A stretch of DNA of 64,000 bases from CBCOTE01 sp965112965. Its GTDB lineage: Bacteria > Desulfobacterota > Desulfovibrionia > Desulfovibrionales > Desulfovibrionaceae. The stretch lies in NCBI GenBank assembly GCA_965112965.1, contig CBCOTE010000023.1, forward strand, positions 196,778 to 260,777. Direction: 5' to 3'. The position numbers were made by a program, and so were the translations under genes. Shown here piece by piece: positions 41,750 through 50,776 of this stretch (position 1 is the stretch's first letter; every line of letters begins with the position of its first letter). Below the pieces are notes generated by a model. That model saw only the letters and a list, made by a program, of their open reading frames with translations, was not told the DNA's origin and did not search any database.

Positions 41750-42330
41750 ACCTATGGTTTATGAAAGTCTGGCGCTTTAACGCCACTGACTTTCTGTACT
41801 GTGCGGCTGTATTCTTTTTTATGCGCCAGCTGGCCGTCTTGGCAATCCGACATAGCTGCCGCTATCATCTGATCTTGTTTAGTCTGGTATATCCGTTGCC
41901 GTCTCTAATAATTACTGTCTAAGGCTTTAGCACATATGGTCATAGATTGACCGCTGATAGAAACTTTTTTTTTCAGGTTAGCATGTAATTTCCCGGACTA
42001 TTCTATAGCTTTATATCATCTAGCTACCGAGTCTTGCTTGCGCAGCTATCTGCTATCAGCACCAGTCGGCCGTAGTTATATCGCATATCAGGTTAATTGC
42101 CATACCCTTAGAGACAGTCTGGGCCTACAATCACACCGTCGTCGGTCAAAACATTCGACTATCCGTTGGGCTAGGTTATCGCCGGCATTTTATTACATTC
42201 TTATCGGTTTGGTAGTTGGTGTCCCGTATTTATCTATTTTTTATGGATCCTTCAATAATTTGAAACTTGGAAGTTTAGGTTGTACTGATGTTGGCGTTGT
42301 CGGTTTCTCTGATCTATGACTAGACCGTGC
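41750..42330 (+). pseudogene. possible branched-chain amino acid ABC permease (LivM-like) relic
   Basis: A plus-strand frame contains 'RSYLLSAPVGRSYIAYQVNC' and 'HTLRDSLGLQSHRRRSKHST', followed by a hydrophobic stretch ('YYILIGLVVGVPYLSIFYG'). This fits the LivM loop 'l..SpfGR.l.AiReNe.rA.slG.....yKl.aFv.Sa..aGlaG.Ly'. Just before it lies 'FLYCAAVFFFMRQLAVLAI', which resembles the preceding helix. Stops and frame changes break it. The partner genes livH, livG and livF are not visible nearby. The identification is tentative. Confidence 0.4.
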
Positions 42331-44801
42331 TCGTTTTGTTGGGTATCAATATCGTCAGCTAAGTCATCTTCTTGGATATAAGAGCGGATAAAATAGGTAG
42401 TACGGATATCATTCTGCGTCCATTGGGCCGGTGCGACCCTTCCCTGATGTTCCTTTGTTCAGCCGGTTGAATAGTTTTGGTTGGTCCTTGTCTGACTGTA
42501 TGGTCATCGATTAGTTGTGGCGGGTTATGGTGGTCCATTGGCATCATAGATAGACTAATTTTAACTTTGTACGAGCTGGTAGATAAGTATGAGATGTGGT
42601 GACTGGACAGATAGGCGTTTATGAGTGAGTATATTGTAATTTTAGATTTTTTTGGTCAGTCATTGCATATCATGCAGTACACAGATGTGGAGCGGGCGTT
42701 AGTTATAGCTCTTACCGTGGTTACGAGGCATTAATTTGGCTGTAATTATACAAAATTTTGATTAGCGATAGTCAGGTGAAAATTTATATAGCGAAGGCAT
42801 GCTACGCGCAGTAATGAGTCGAGTGGTGTATTAGATGTTTTTTGATATTAGTGGTAATTCAGCGATGAATTAGCCATCTTTTATTAGATCTATCTAATGA
42901 AAACGAATCTTGACGAAGGCACGGGCGACTGTTTGGTCCTGGCTCCAGGCTGAGGTTCGTCCGTGGCTGGTATGTCTAAAAGATTCGATCTAATTCATGA
43001 ATAGTTTCTGGTACCTTGTTTCTGCCGTATATGAAGCGTAGGACAATAGATTCGGAGAATTTTGTCATGATTATTGTGAATGAGTATACATGTACATTTT
43101 CTACAATAAGGAATTTTGTGACCTGGCGTGCAGGGCTTTGGCCATGAAAATATTACGACAGCTCTAGAACTTTTGTCTCTATGTCCACGGTCTATTTTTA
43201 TTGAGGATATATATTGTCGTATTTCAGTAGTTTTACCTACGAGATGTGACACACGAGGACTTGGTGGCCGTCGTAGACAATTTTGTTGATGAGTCTACTC
43301 TAAAAAAATTGGCTGATTCGGTATTCTAAGTATAATAGGTCGGTCAGATCACGGTGGAGGAAGTGGGAGTACTGATTTGGTTCGGTTCTATTGTTGTATT
43401 TGGTGATAGTGAATTCGAAGAAGGTCCATGGCAGACGTATATTGGCCTAAAGAATCAGGCGGTGGGTAGGTTCGATAGTTATTAATGCATAATAAGCTTA
43501 TAGTATCGCCTAGTTGTAGGTGGCATAGGTGTCAGTAGTTGCGGTGTAGGACCGGGGTTTGCCAGGTGTGCTGGCCTATTTAGTTATACAATTGGTAGCA
43601 GCAGTCAATGGTATATCGTTGTGCTCGTCATCGACGCGAACTATTATATAATACTGATTTTATTAGTCATGGTCTGGATGATAACGGCATAGCGTTCCTT
43701 GAAGACGGTGCTGATGGCGTAAGGGTGTCTAGGGGGTGGTGGTCTATTTGTGGTGTTTAAAAGGTTCGGCGTCTAATGAACAGATTTTCAAAATTGCACT
43801 GTCCAGTACGGACACGCTCCACGTATTCTTATAGTCCAGCGGATGGTGGTACGAAAATCGTTGTGCTTGTATGGTGGTAACTTATTGAATGCGATTATTT
43901 TGATGGTAGCTGTGGCTCTTGAATCTTTTCGTTAATGGACCAGCTAATTTAGGATATCGAGGGAGTGACTAGGCCTATCCAGAGTGGTACCGAGGTAAGT
44001 GAGAAGAGGAGCAAGAATAGACGGCTATGTAAGTCGGTCTCATAAGATATGTATTGTAAAAAAAGTTCCTGGCAGGTGAGTACATGGGTTTCGATGATGC
44101 CGTAGTTTTGATCTATGATTTTTGGGTATTCCAAATAAACTATACAGTAGGCAATTCCAGCACATGATAACAATATTAGATGGAGACTGCTAGGTCAGCT
44201 AGTATATGAATCTAAATGAGACACAGTCAGTGCTGATGGTCTAGTCGGTGTACATGGTGGCGATGAGGATGTGTTTATATTGGGGTAAGGTGGTGTTTTG
44301 GTGCACTGGGTATAATTATAATAGGCTTAGAGTTATCGGGCTGAGTTTTCGGGCTATAAGGAATAAAAGGATGTATTTTATTTTTTTCGTTATTTTGGTC
44401 ATAATGCGGGTGGTGTCATAGCCGTGGGCGACGTGGACTATGGATTATTTATTCATGACGTCGGCCCAGGTAGTTTTTAGGAGCTGGTGTTTGGCTTAAT
44501 AGTGGCCGGCGAGCTTGAGTAGTTAGCGGGCAACAGTACGTACATATCTGTTGTATTTAAGCAGAATAGGGACAAGCTAACCGTCGACGTAGTCGGTAGC
44601 GCTGGTAACAAAGGTTAATTTTTTTTGGTATGGAAAATTCTATGGTAGTTTTTTTCTTGCCATGACTGTACCTTTAGCTACGGAGTAAGAGTTGTTTGTT
44701 ATAGGGTGGATTGGAAGAGAATGCAGTTAAGGGAGTGTAACGGAATTTAGCCTGTTGGAGATTAGTATGCCAGAGCTGTGGATTTATATTAGGAATTGGG
44801 A

Positions 44802-44844
44802 AGCCAGACTGCTGGACACTCTAAGAGCATCCAGCAGTCTGGCT
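44802..44844. repeat. 15-bp perfect inverted repeat (hairpin)
   Basis: AGCCAGACTGCTGGA (44802–44816) is followed, after a 13-base loop, by its exact reverse complement (44830–44844). It lies about 230 bases downstream of the gatA stop, on the side where gatA transcripts would end. No T-run flanks either arm, so it is not a standard intrinsic terminator. It could act as a 3' RNA-stabilising hairpin. Confidence 0.75.
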
Positions 44845-45072
44845 GAGAGTTAGTGCGATAACTGTTTGGCACGGGTAGCGCAAGAATTGATGATGACAGT
44901 AGCGTATCTGTATATAGACCGGTATCTTGGGTCAATGATAGCATGAGGGAATATCGGGAATACTTGATCAATTATTAGACAATATTAATATTTGGGCTTA
45001 ATACAGAAAAAAATAAGGTAAGATGTTGATAGTTCTTTATTTCATCTTTTTTATGCGATTTTATCAAGTAGG

Positions 45073-46539
45073 TTAGCAGTTAATAGGGCAATTGGGGGCG
45101 TCAAAGGCCATCTCTAGCACTCCAGCTACAGCGTAAAGCCCGACTTCATCGAAGGCTCGGCCGAAGAGTTGTAAGCCCACAGGCAAGTTTGTGTCTGCGG
45201 TAAGGCCGGCCGGCATGCATAGACCGGGTAGGCCGGACAGATTTAGCGAAACGGTGAAGATGTCCATCAGGTACATCTGTAACGGATTAGTCAAAAAAGT
45301 TCCAAGCTGCCAGGCTGGCACAGGCGAGGCTGCGCTGCATATGACGTCACAGCGTTCTAAAGCCTGTAAATAATCTTCTAGGATTATTCGGCGTACCTGG
45401 GCTGCTTTACGGTAGTAGGCTTCGTAATGTCCTGCCGAAAGTACGTAGGTGCCGATAATGATACGACGTCGTACTTCATCTCCAAATCCACAACTACGGG
45501 AGTGTACGTAGAGGTCCATGAGGCTATTGGCTTTCATGTCGCGCAGGCCATAGCGTACTCCGTCGAAGCGAGCCAGATTCGAGCTGGCTTCGGCCATAGC
45601 CATGATATAGTAGGTAGCTACGGCGTATTGCGTATTAGGCAGGTTCACCTCCACAAGTTCAGCGCCAAGGCCTTCAGCTTTAGCTATTGCGGCGTGCAGC
45701 ACCGCCTCCACATCTGAGTTTAAGCCAGTCCCCCATAATTCTTTTGGGAGTCCGAGGCGGATACCTTTGAGATTTTGCCGTGAGGTTGCGGCGGCTATGA
45801 AGTTAGGTACGGGTTTATCGGAGCATGTAGAATCATGTGGGTCATGGCCGGCAATAGCTGCTAATATGGCGGCGTTGTCGGCTATGGTGCGTGTTATGGG
45901 GCCAACTTGATCTAAAGAGGAGCTGTAGGCGATAAGACCGTAGCGTGAGATACGGCCGTATGTTGGTTTCATGCCTACCACACCGCAGAAAGAGGCTGGC
46001 TGACGGATGGAACCGCCAGTGTCTGTGCCTAGACTTCCGAAGCATTGGCCAGCAGCCACTGCTACGGCCGATCCGCCGCTGGAGCCGCCAGATACCCGCG
46101 AGTGGTCCCATGGATTTTTAGTAGGGCCGAAGATGGAGCGCTCGGTAGAGGAGCCCATGGCGAATTCATCCATGTTTAGCTTGCCGAGGATGATGGCTCC
46201 GGATTCGCGTAACCGTGCTACGCAGTGAGCGTCATAGAAGGGTACGAAACCATCTAATATTTTTGACGCACAGGTGGTGGCAGTGCCTTTAGTGGTCAGT
46301 ATATCTTTGACTGCCATGGGCACGCCCCATAGAGGTCGTGATGGGTCGGGGCCAAAACGATCTAGGAGGCGCGCGGTCTCCAAGGCCTGATCAGCCTGTA
46401 CGCTCACAAATGCGTTTAGGCTATGGTTAGTGGCCTCGATTTGGGACAGACAGGCCGTGACTGCATCTTTAGCTGAAACTTCACGGCGGGCTAGGCGACT
46501 TTGTAATTCTACAATAGTATGGCGGATAAGTTTAGACAT
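45073..46539 (-). CDS. gatA: aspartyl/glutamyl-tRNA amidotransferase subunit A
   Basis: GatA is the amidase of the GatCAB complex, which converts Glu-tRNA-Gln or Asp-tRNA-Asn to the amide form in the cytoplasm. The 488-residue sequence shows the Ser-cisSer-Lys catalytic set: 'AVKDILTTKG' with the lysine near residue 77, 'GGSSGGSAVAVAAG' near 152 and 'LGTDTGGSIRQPASFCG' near 172. It continues 'GMKPTYGRISRYGLIAYSSS', as usual. Length is standard. gatC lies 50 bases upstream in the same orientation, so the pair is an operon. gatB is not in the window. The ribosome-binding site is weak. Confidence 0.96.
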   Translation of the reverse strand: MSKLIRHTIVELQSRLARREVSAKDAVTACLSQIEATNHSLNAFVSVQADQALETARLLDRFGPDPSRPLWGVPMAVKDILTTKGTATTCASKILDGFVPFYDAHCVARLRESGAIILGKLNMDEFAMGSSTERSIFGPTKNPWDHSRVSGGSSGGSAVAVAAGQCFGSLGTDTGGSIRQPASFCGVVGMKPTYGRISRYGLIAYSSSLDQVGPITRTIADNAAILAAIAGHDPHDSTCSDKPVPNFIAAATSRQNLKGIRLGLPKELWGTGLNSDVEAVLHAAIAKAEGLGAELVEVNLPNTQYAVATYYIMAMAEASSNLARFDGVRYGLRDMKANSLMDLYVHSRSCGFGDEVRRRIIIGTYVLSAGHYEAYYRKAAQVRRIILEDYLQALERCDVICSAASPVPAWQLGTFLTNPLQMYLMDIFTVSLNLSGLPGLCMPAGLTADTNLPVGLQLFGRAFDEVGLYAVAGVLEMAFDAPNCPINC

Positions 46540-46589
46540 AATTATTCTTTAGCGATGGGTAATTTTAAGATTTTAGATGTACGGTAGGA

Positions 46590-46889
46590 CTATATGATGC
46601 GCGGCACTACGAAGAAGGTATCATCCTGTTCTGGAGTATTCTGGAGAATCTCAGCGCGACTGCAACTTTTTATAGCCATATCCTCTCGAAGAGACATTGG
46701 GTGCTCCATGGGTATATAGAGAGGTTCGATACCGACTGTGTCGCATTGACTGAGTTGGTTCATGTAAGCCAAAATATCATTAAACTGATTGACGAAATGA
46801 TTTAATTCCTTCTCGTTGATGGTGATACGGGCTAGCTGGGCGATGTAAGAAACATCTTCAGTAGTCACTTGTTTTTTTGGTTCACTCAT
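46590..46889 (-). CDS. gatC: aspartyl/glutamyl-tRNA amidotransferase subunit C
   Basis: This 99-residue GatC wraps around GatA and GatB and stabilises the complex. It has the N-terminal 'VSYIAQLARITINEKELNHF' helix, the central 'FNDILAYMNQLSQCDTVGIE' and the proline-containing 'HPMSLREDMAIKS' tail characteristic of the family. An AAGGAACAGGT purine stretch precedes the ATG. It is the first gene of the gatC–gatA pair. The 160 bases upstream (to 47048) are AT-rich and should hold its promoter, but none can be defined. Confidence 0.92.
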   Translation of the reverse strand: MSEPKKQVTTEDVSYIAQLARITINEKELNHFVNQFNDILAYMNQLSQCDTVGIEPLYIPMEHPMSLREDMAIKSCSRAEILQNTPEQDDTFFVVPRII

Positions 46890-47048
46890 ACCTGTTCCTT
46901 ATATTTTGTTATTCTAACTCATTTTCACGGTATCTATTGTTTAATCGTAGAGAAAAATTTTTGAAGGGTAAGTTGTTTAAAATATAACATGAGCAAAGTA
47001 TACAATAAAAAAATCTTTCCTTAATCTATGCACGCTTATATTTTTTTT

Positions 47049-49007
47049 CTATGACCTAGATTCCAATGAGGTCTGGATGAGGAGTTCCTGAGCTGAGGCT
47101 GGAGTAAAACCGTCCATATTAGGCTTAAAGATATATAGATTTTGGTGGGCGATACCATCTTTATCATAGATAATAGGGGCCATACTCCAGTCAATATTCT
47201 GGGCGTGAAGAAGCCGACTGATGATTGTAGTGTGGTCCCATCCTTCGGGAAGTTGGCCAATACGGGCGGCGAAGCGTGTGAAGTCGTAGCCCAGGGCGGT
47301 CCAAAAGTCTGGTTGTACCTGTCCTGTAGCGGCCAGGCCTTGTTTAAGGCCTTCGACGGCTGGGGCAGTGTTGGCAGCCCACCAGGCGCCGGGGAAAATA
47401 GTCCAGCGGAAATCGCGTTCGACAATGTAGCTCTTACGGGCTAAAGTCTGGCTCCATAGAGCAGTACCAAGGATGATGGTTCGTTCTTTCTTATGATATA
47501 GGAAGTTGGGTACAAGCATTTCGGCGTGGGTCCAGTCGCCAGGGAGGAAGACGGCGTCGAAATCGCTATTTTTTGTAAGCTGGCCCACTAGATCATACCA
47601 GGTTTGGGTATCGGTCGGTGAGTAGGTGTATATAGACTGGATTTCGATATATTGACGCTGGGCTTCATTTTTAAAGAGTTCGGCCATACGGCGACCGAAG
47701 TTTTCCGCGGGATGTAGGATGACGATTTTTTTTATGTGCAGCTCGCGGGCACCGAAGTTAAGGACAGCATGGACCTGGTCTTCAGGGCTAAAAAAGAATC
47801 GCCAGGCCTGTTGGCCCTCTTGGATTGTACCTAGGTCGCTGAGGAAGGCGAAAAAGGCGCACTGAGATAACATTCCTGCGGATTGAATAGTTTTAATCGT
47901 ATCGATGAGTAATGGGCCACCTGCGAGGGTAAAATATTTTGGGAGGTTTCTGAGTTTGTCTTGCCAATCAGGAGATTCAGTGTTGATCAGCTTCATAATA
48001 ATATTCTGGCCGTCTTGGACGAGTTCTTTTTGGGCCACGCCAGCGCCGCGGACGATCTTCCAGCCGATGTCGCTAATCTTGCCTGAGAGGGGCAGGATCA
48101 GCGCTATGCCGGTAGCAGTTGGGTCAATGTCGGCAATAGGCTGGTCAATGATGGAATTGACCAAGTTTTTATTGATCAGCTGGCCGCGTAGGCGATCGAG
48201 CTGCTGTATAGCTTCCATCCAGCTGATCTGTTTCATAGCCAGACGATGGGCGCGTTCAAGCTTGAGGACAGTGAATGGGAAACTGTTCTGCTGGTCAATG
48301 GGGACGAGGGCTTCTAATCCGTTCAACATGTCAGGTTTGCTAGTTTGGATGCTGGTGAAAAAGGCGGCCTCTAGGTCAGCAATGGCCTGTGGGCCGATGT
48401 TTGTAGCGGCGGCGTGCAAGGCATATAGGAGGTCCATTATTCTTTGGTCATCTTGAACCTTGCTATATTCTAGCATCAGTGCCATACCGGCGGCGTTACG
48501 TAGTCGGAATGGCATACCAGGGTCGTCTGATAGACGGCTGAGCTCGACGAGACGGGTCTGGGGGTCGCAGATAATTTGGACCGCCTGGAGTGCGGCATTT
48601 TGCCAAGATTTATCGTTGCGTCCTTCGGGTGTTGTGAGCTGCCATTTGTTTAAGGCGGCCTTGACCTCGGTTACGCGGCCGTTAGTCATTAGGCTCAAGG
48701 TATATCTTTCCCAGGCCTGAGTTTTTTCCTGACTAGGTAGGTCGAACTGGTTTAGGATTTGACGGTATAGAATCTCGCTATGATCAGTATTTTTGTCACG
48801 CCAGGCGCGATCGGCTTCTTTGATCAGACCCCTGTATATAAGGTCTTCTTTATTGAGAACATTCGGGCCGTCTGAAGGTGACAGTGGTTTCTTAGTACAG
48901 GATGCAGTAAAAAGTATAAAGACTAGCAGCGCTAAGAATAATAGGGCGTGACGATTAGGTCTGGCATGAATGACGAAATATGAAATTGAGGCAATGTCTG
49001 TGACCAT
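47049..49007 (-). CDS. penicillin-binding-protein-activator-like lipoprotein (LpoA/LppC family)
   Basis: The 652-residue product has a basic n-region ('HARPNRHALL'), a hydrophobic core and the lipobox 'FTASC', so it is predicted to be an outer- or inner-membrane lipoprotein. Residues ~50–280 are helical and rich in aromatic residues, TPR-like. From ~295 on it has a periplasmic-binding-protein fold, with 'GIALILPLSGKISDIGWKIV', 'IVILHPAENFGRRMAELFK' and 'DFDAVFLPGDWTHAEMLVPN'. This is the architecture of LpoA-type activators of peptidoglycan synthases. The ATG at 49007 is chosen because it places the signal sequence correctly. An in-frame TTG 30 codons upstream is an alternative, and neither has a strong ribosome-binding site. 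The substrate and PBP partner are unknown. Confidence 0.72.
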   Translation of the reverse strand: MVTDIASISYFVIHARPNRHALLFLALLVFILFTASCTKKPLSPSDGPNVLNKEDLIYRGLIKEADRAWRDKNTDHSEILYRQILNQFDLPSQEKTQAWERYTLSLMTNGRVTEVKAALNKWQLTTPEGRNDKSWQNAALQAVQIICDPQTRLVELSRLSDDPGMPFRLRNAAGMALMLEYSKVQDDQRIMDLLYALHAAATNIGPQAIADLEAAFFTSIQTSKPDMLNGLEALVPIDQQNSFPFTVLKLERAHRLAMKQISWMEAIQQLDRLRGQLINKNLVNSIIDQPIADIDPTATGIALILPLSGKISDIGWKIVRGAGVAQKELVQDGQNIIMKLINTESPDWQDKLRNLPKYFTLAGGPLLIDTIKTIQSAGMLSQCAFFAFLSDLGTIQEGQQAWRFFFSPEDQVHAVLNFGARELHIKKIVILHPAENFGRRMAELFKNEAQRQYIEIQSIYTYSPTDTQTWYDLVGQLTKNSDFDAVFLPGDWTHAEMLVPNFLYHKKERTIILGTALWSQTLARKSYIVERDFRWTIFPGAWWAANTAPAVEGLKQGLAATGQVQPDFWTALGYDFTRFAARIGQLPEGWDHTTIISRLLHAQNIDWSMAPIIYDKDGIAHQNLYIFKPNMDGFTPASAQELLIQTSLESRS

Positions 49008-50776
49008 AGGCGGTGATCCGGGTTGGATGGAGGCAGAGGCGCTGTAGAGAACGCGGATTGCCTTCTTTCTATCTCGTCCGGTCTGTTTGCAAGGCAACTA
49101 TCGGCTGTATGCCTGTTAGGGCGAATTACCGTCCGGGCAGGGGTGGAATAGCTTTGGCTTTGCTCAACGTCTTGATCTAGAATCAATCATGAAGGTGTGT
49201 CGTTATTCTATGCGCAGCCCGAGTTATCTATGTTATCCCTAAGTCGCTTAATCTGTTGGATATGGTCCGATTACAGTGCATAATGACGGAACTGAGCCAT
49301 CATTTTTTTGGTCATATAAGGAAAAAAATTTTTCTCTCTAATGTAGTTTTACTGTCTTTGTTCCTAATAAATTATTTTCTCGTCTGCCTATTAGTACTGA
49401 CTGCTTTACTCTGACCATATTTTTTAATTTTATCTGGCATACCTGAGTAATTTTAAACTAGGTCCTATTCGGCCGCTGAGTCGATTCGGTGATACGCCGC
49501 GTTTAAGCCTGTGACTGCATTGCTTCTATCTGTAGGTGCTACCGGTTCTTCTTAATTTTCACCCATCAATATATCTCTGACATGGTCGTTAGCTTGATTA
49601 TCATCCTGAGTGTTTTACTTGGCTAAAAAGACTGCTGGCTAACTATCCTGTCAGCATACATCTGACAGCACTTGCCCTACTTTTGTTTAGCATCTAGATT
49701 ATAGCTGCCGGCATGACCTGAGGTGATGTAACGGTATACCACGACGGCCTGGAGTAACAGACCTTTTGGACTTACGATCGATGTGAGCAACCACGCTCTG
49801 AATTGGCGCTGGCAGTTGGCGTATGGATCTTAGGCATGACGTTTTTCGCGGTTTGTTGTAATTTTAGATATTTTTTTGAAGGAAGAGAGAGGTGGAGGAA
49901 GGAAAAATACTAATTTTTTATTTTTTTTGATAATATTTTCTGCCATATTCCACAAATAAATGGACCTATTAATAACGGAAATATCTCAGGTTATTAAGTT
50001 TTTAAAAAAATATTGCACAAAGTTAAGAAAAAAAACTATAAATTTGGAACGTAATTTTTATAATTTTAAACACAGTCTAGGCTTATAGCTTTGGCCAATA
50101 GATTTGACCGGTAATTAAAATATGCCATACCAAAGTATTGCCATTTGCCGTCCAAGACAAACGATATAACCTCTAAAAAAACTACAATCATTGCTATAAT
50201 AAAAAAGCTTGTTAATCTATTTGGCATTTGGCCTCATTGTGTATAAGAGTGTCTGTGTTGTGGGCAATGCTGCAAAGATACGGTATGAAAAATATATTTA
50301 TTAGTGATTATTCACTGCGAATAATCCTAATTTACTTACTAGTCTTAAACTGTCAGCCGTGTTGTTGCTATGGCTTCAATTTTTTATCTATCGCTACAAA
50401 AGTGACCGCATTGTTCTCTTGATTGTATATTGCTCGTTTCCATAAAAAATATTACTGCCATCCGTACTCTACCTTTGCCCACATCCAGCCGTACGCCGCC
50501 TCCATCAATGTTGACCGGACACAGGAAAATTTTTTATACAGATATCTACACCACGCTCTATTTTAATGGATACGCCTGAACCAGAGTAGTATCAAGGCTT
50601 ATGTTATTCAAACTTAAATATCATACCATGCCTGCTCCATTCCGTTTAAAACTAATTATATATTGGAAATACTCTATAATTAAAGTTTAAAGGTTCCTAA
50701 CATCACATTATTCTTGTATTCTAAAACTAAACATGTGCTGCGTTAGCATCGGTATCCAAGGTTAGGAGCAGTGAAG
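49008..50776. other. 1.8-kb degraded spacer
   Basis: AT-rich spacer between the lipoprotein gene and pnp. Besides a membrane-protein relic listed separately, nothing is recognised. 49870–50760 is extremely AT-rich. A plus-strand frame at 50228–50422 has hydrophobic character but no supporting feature. Confidence 0.45.
49480..49870 (+). pseudogene. relic of a multi-spanning membrane protein
   Basis: In one plus-strand frame, interrupted by stops, hydrophobic and loop segments follow each other: 'VSIHLTALALLLFSI', 'IIAAGMT', 'GDVTVYHDGLE', 'QTFWTYDRCEQPRSELALAV' and 'GVWILGMTFFAV'. One interruption (TGA after 'AAGMT') looks like a Trp codon changed by one base. The pattern is that of a membrane enzyme or transporter with a conserved periplasmic loop, but I cannot name it. 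Confidence 0.4.

Larger units (their letters stand above)
40716..45072. other. 4.4-kb degraded region
   Basis: Apart from a transporter-like relic near 42 kb and a hairpin at 44.8 kb, listed separately, I see no gene. An ATG frame at 40801 ('MALIPAIVTIGSLQRLDLV') soon meets stops. Around 43.3–43.8 kb minus-strand fragments such as 'HPYAISTVFKERYAVII' look like former coding DNA but are not assignable. Confidence 0.45.
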
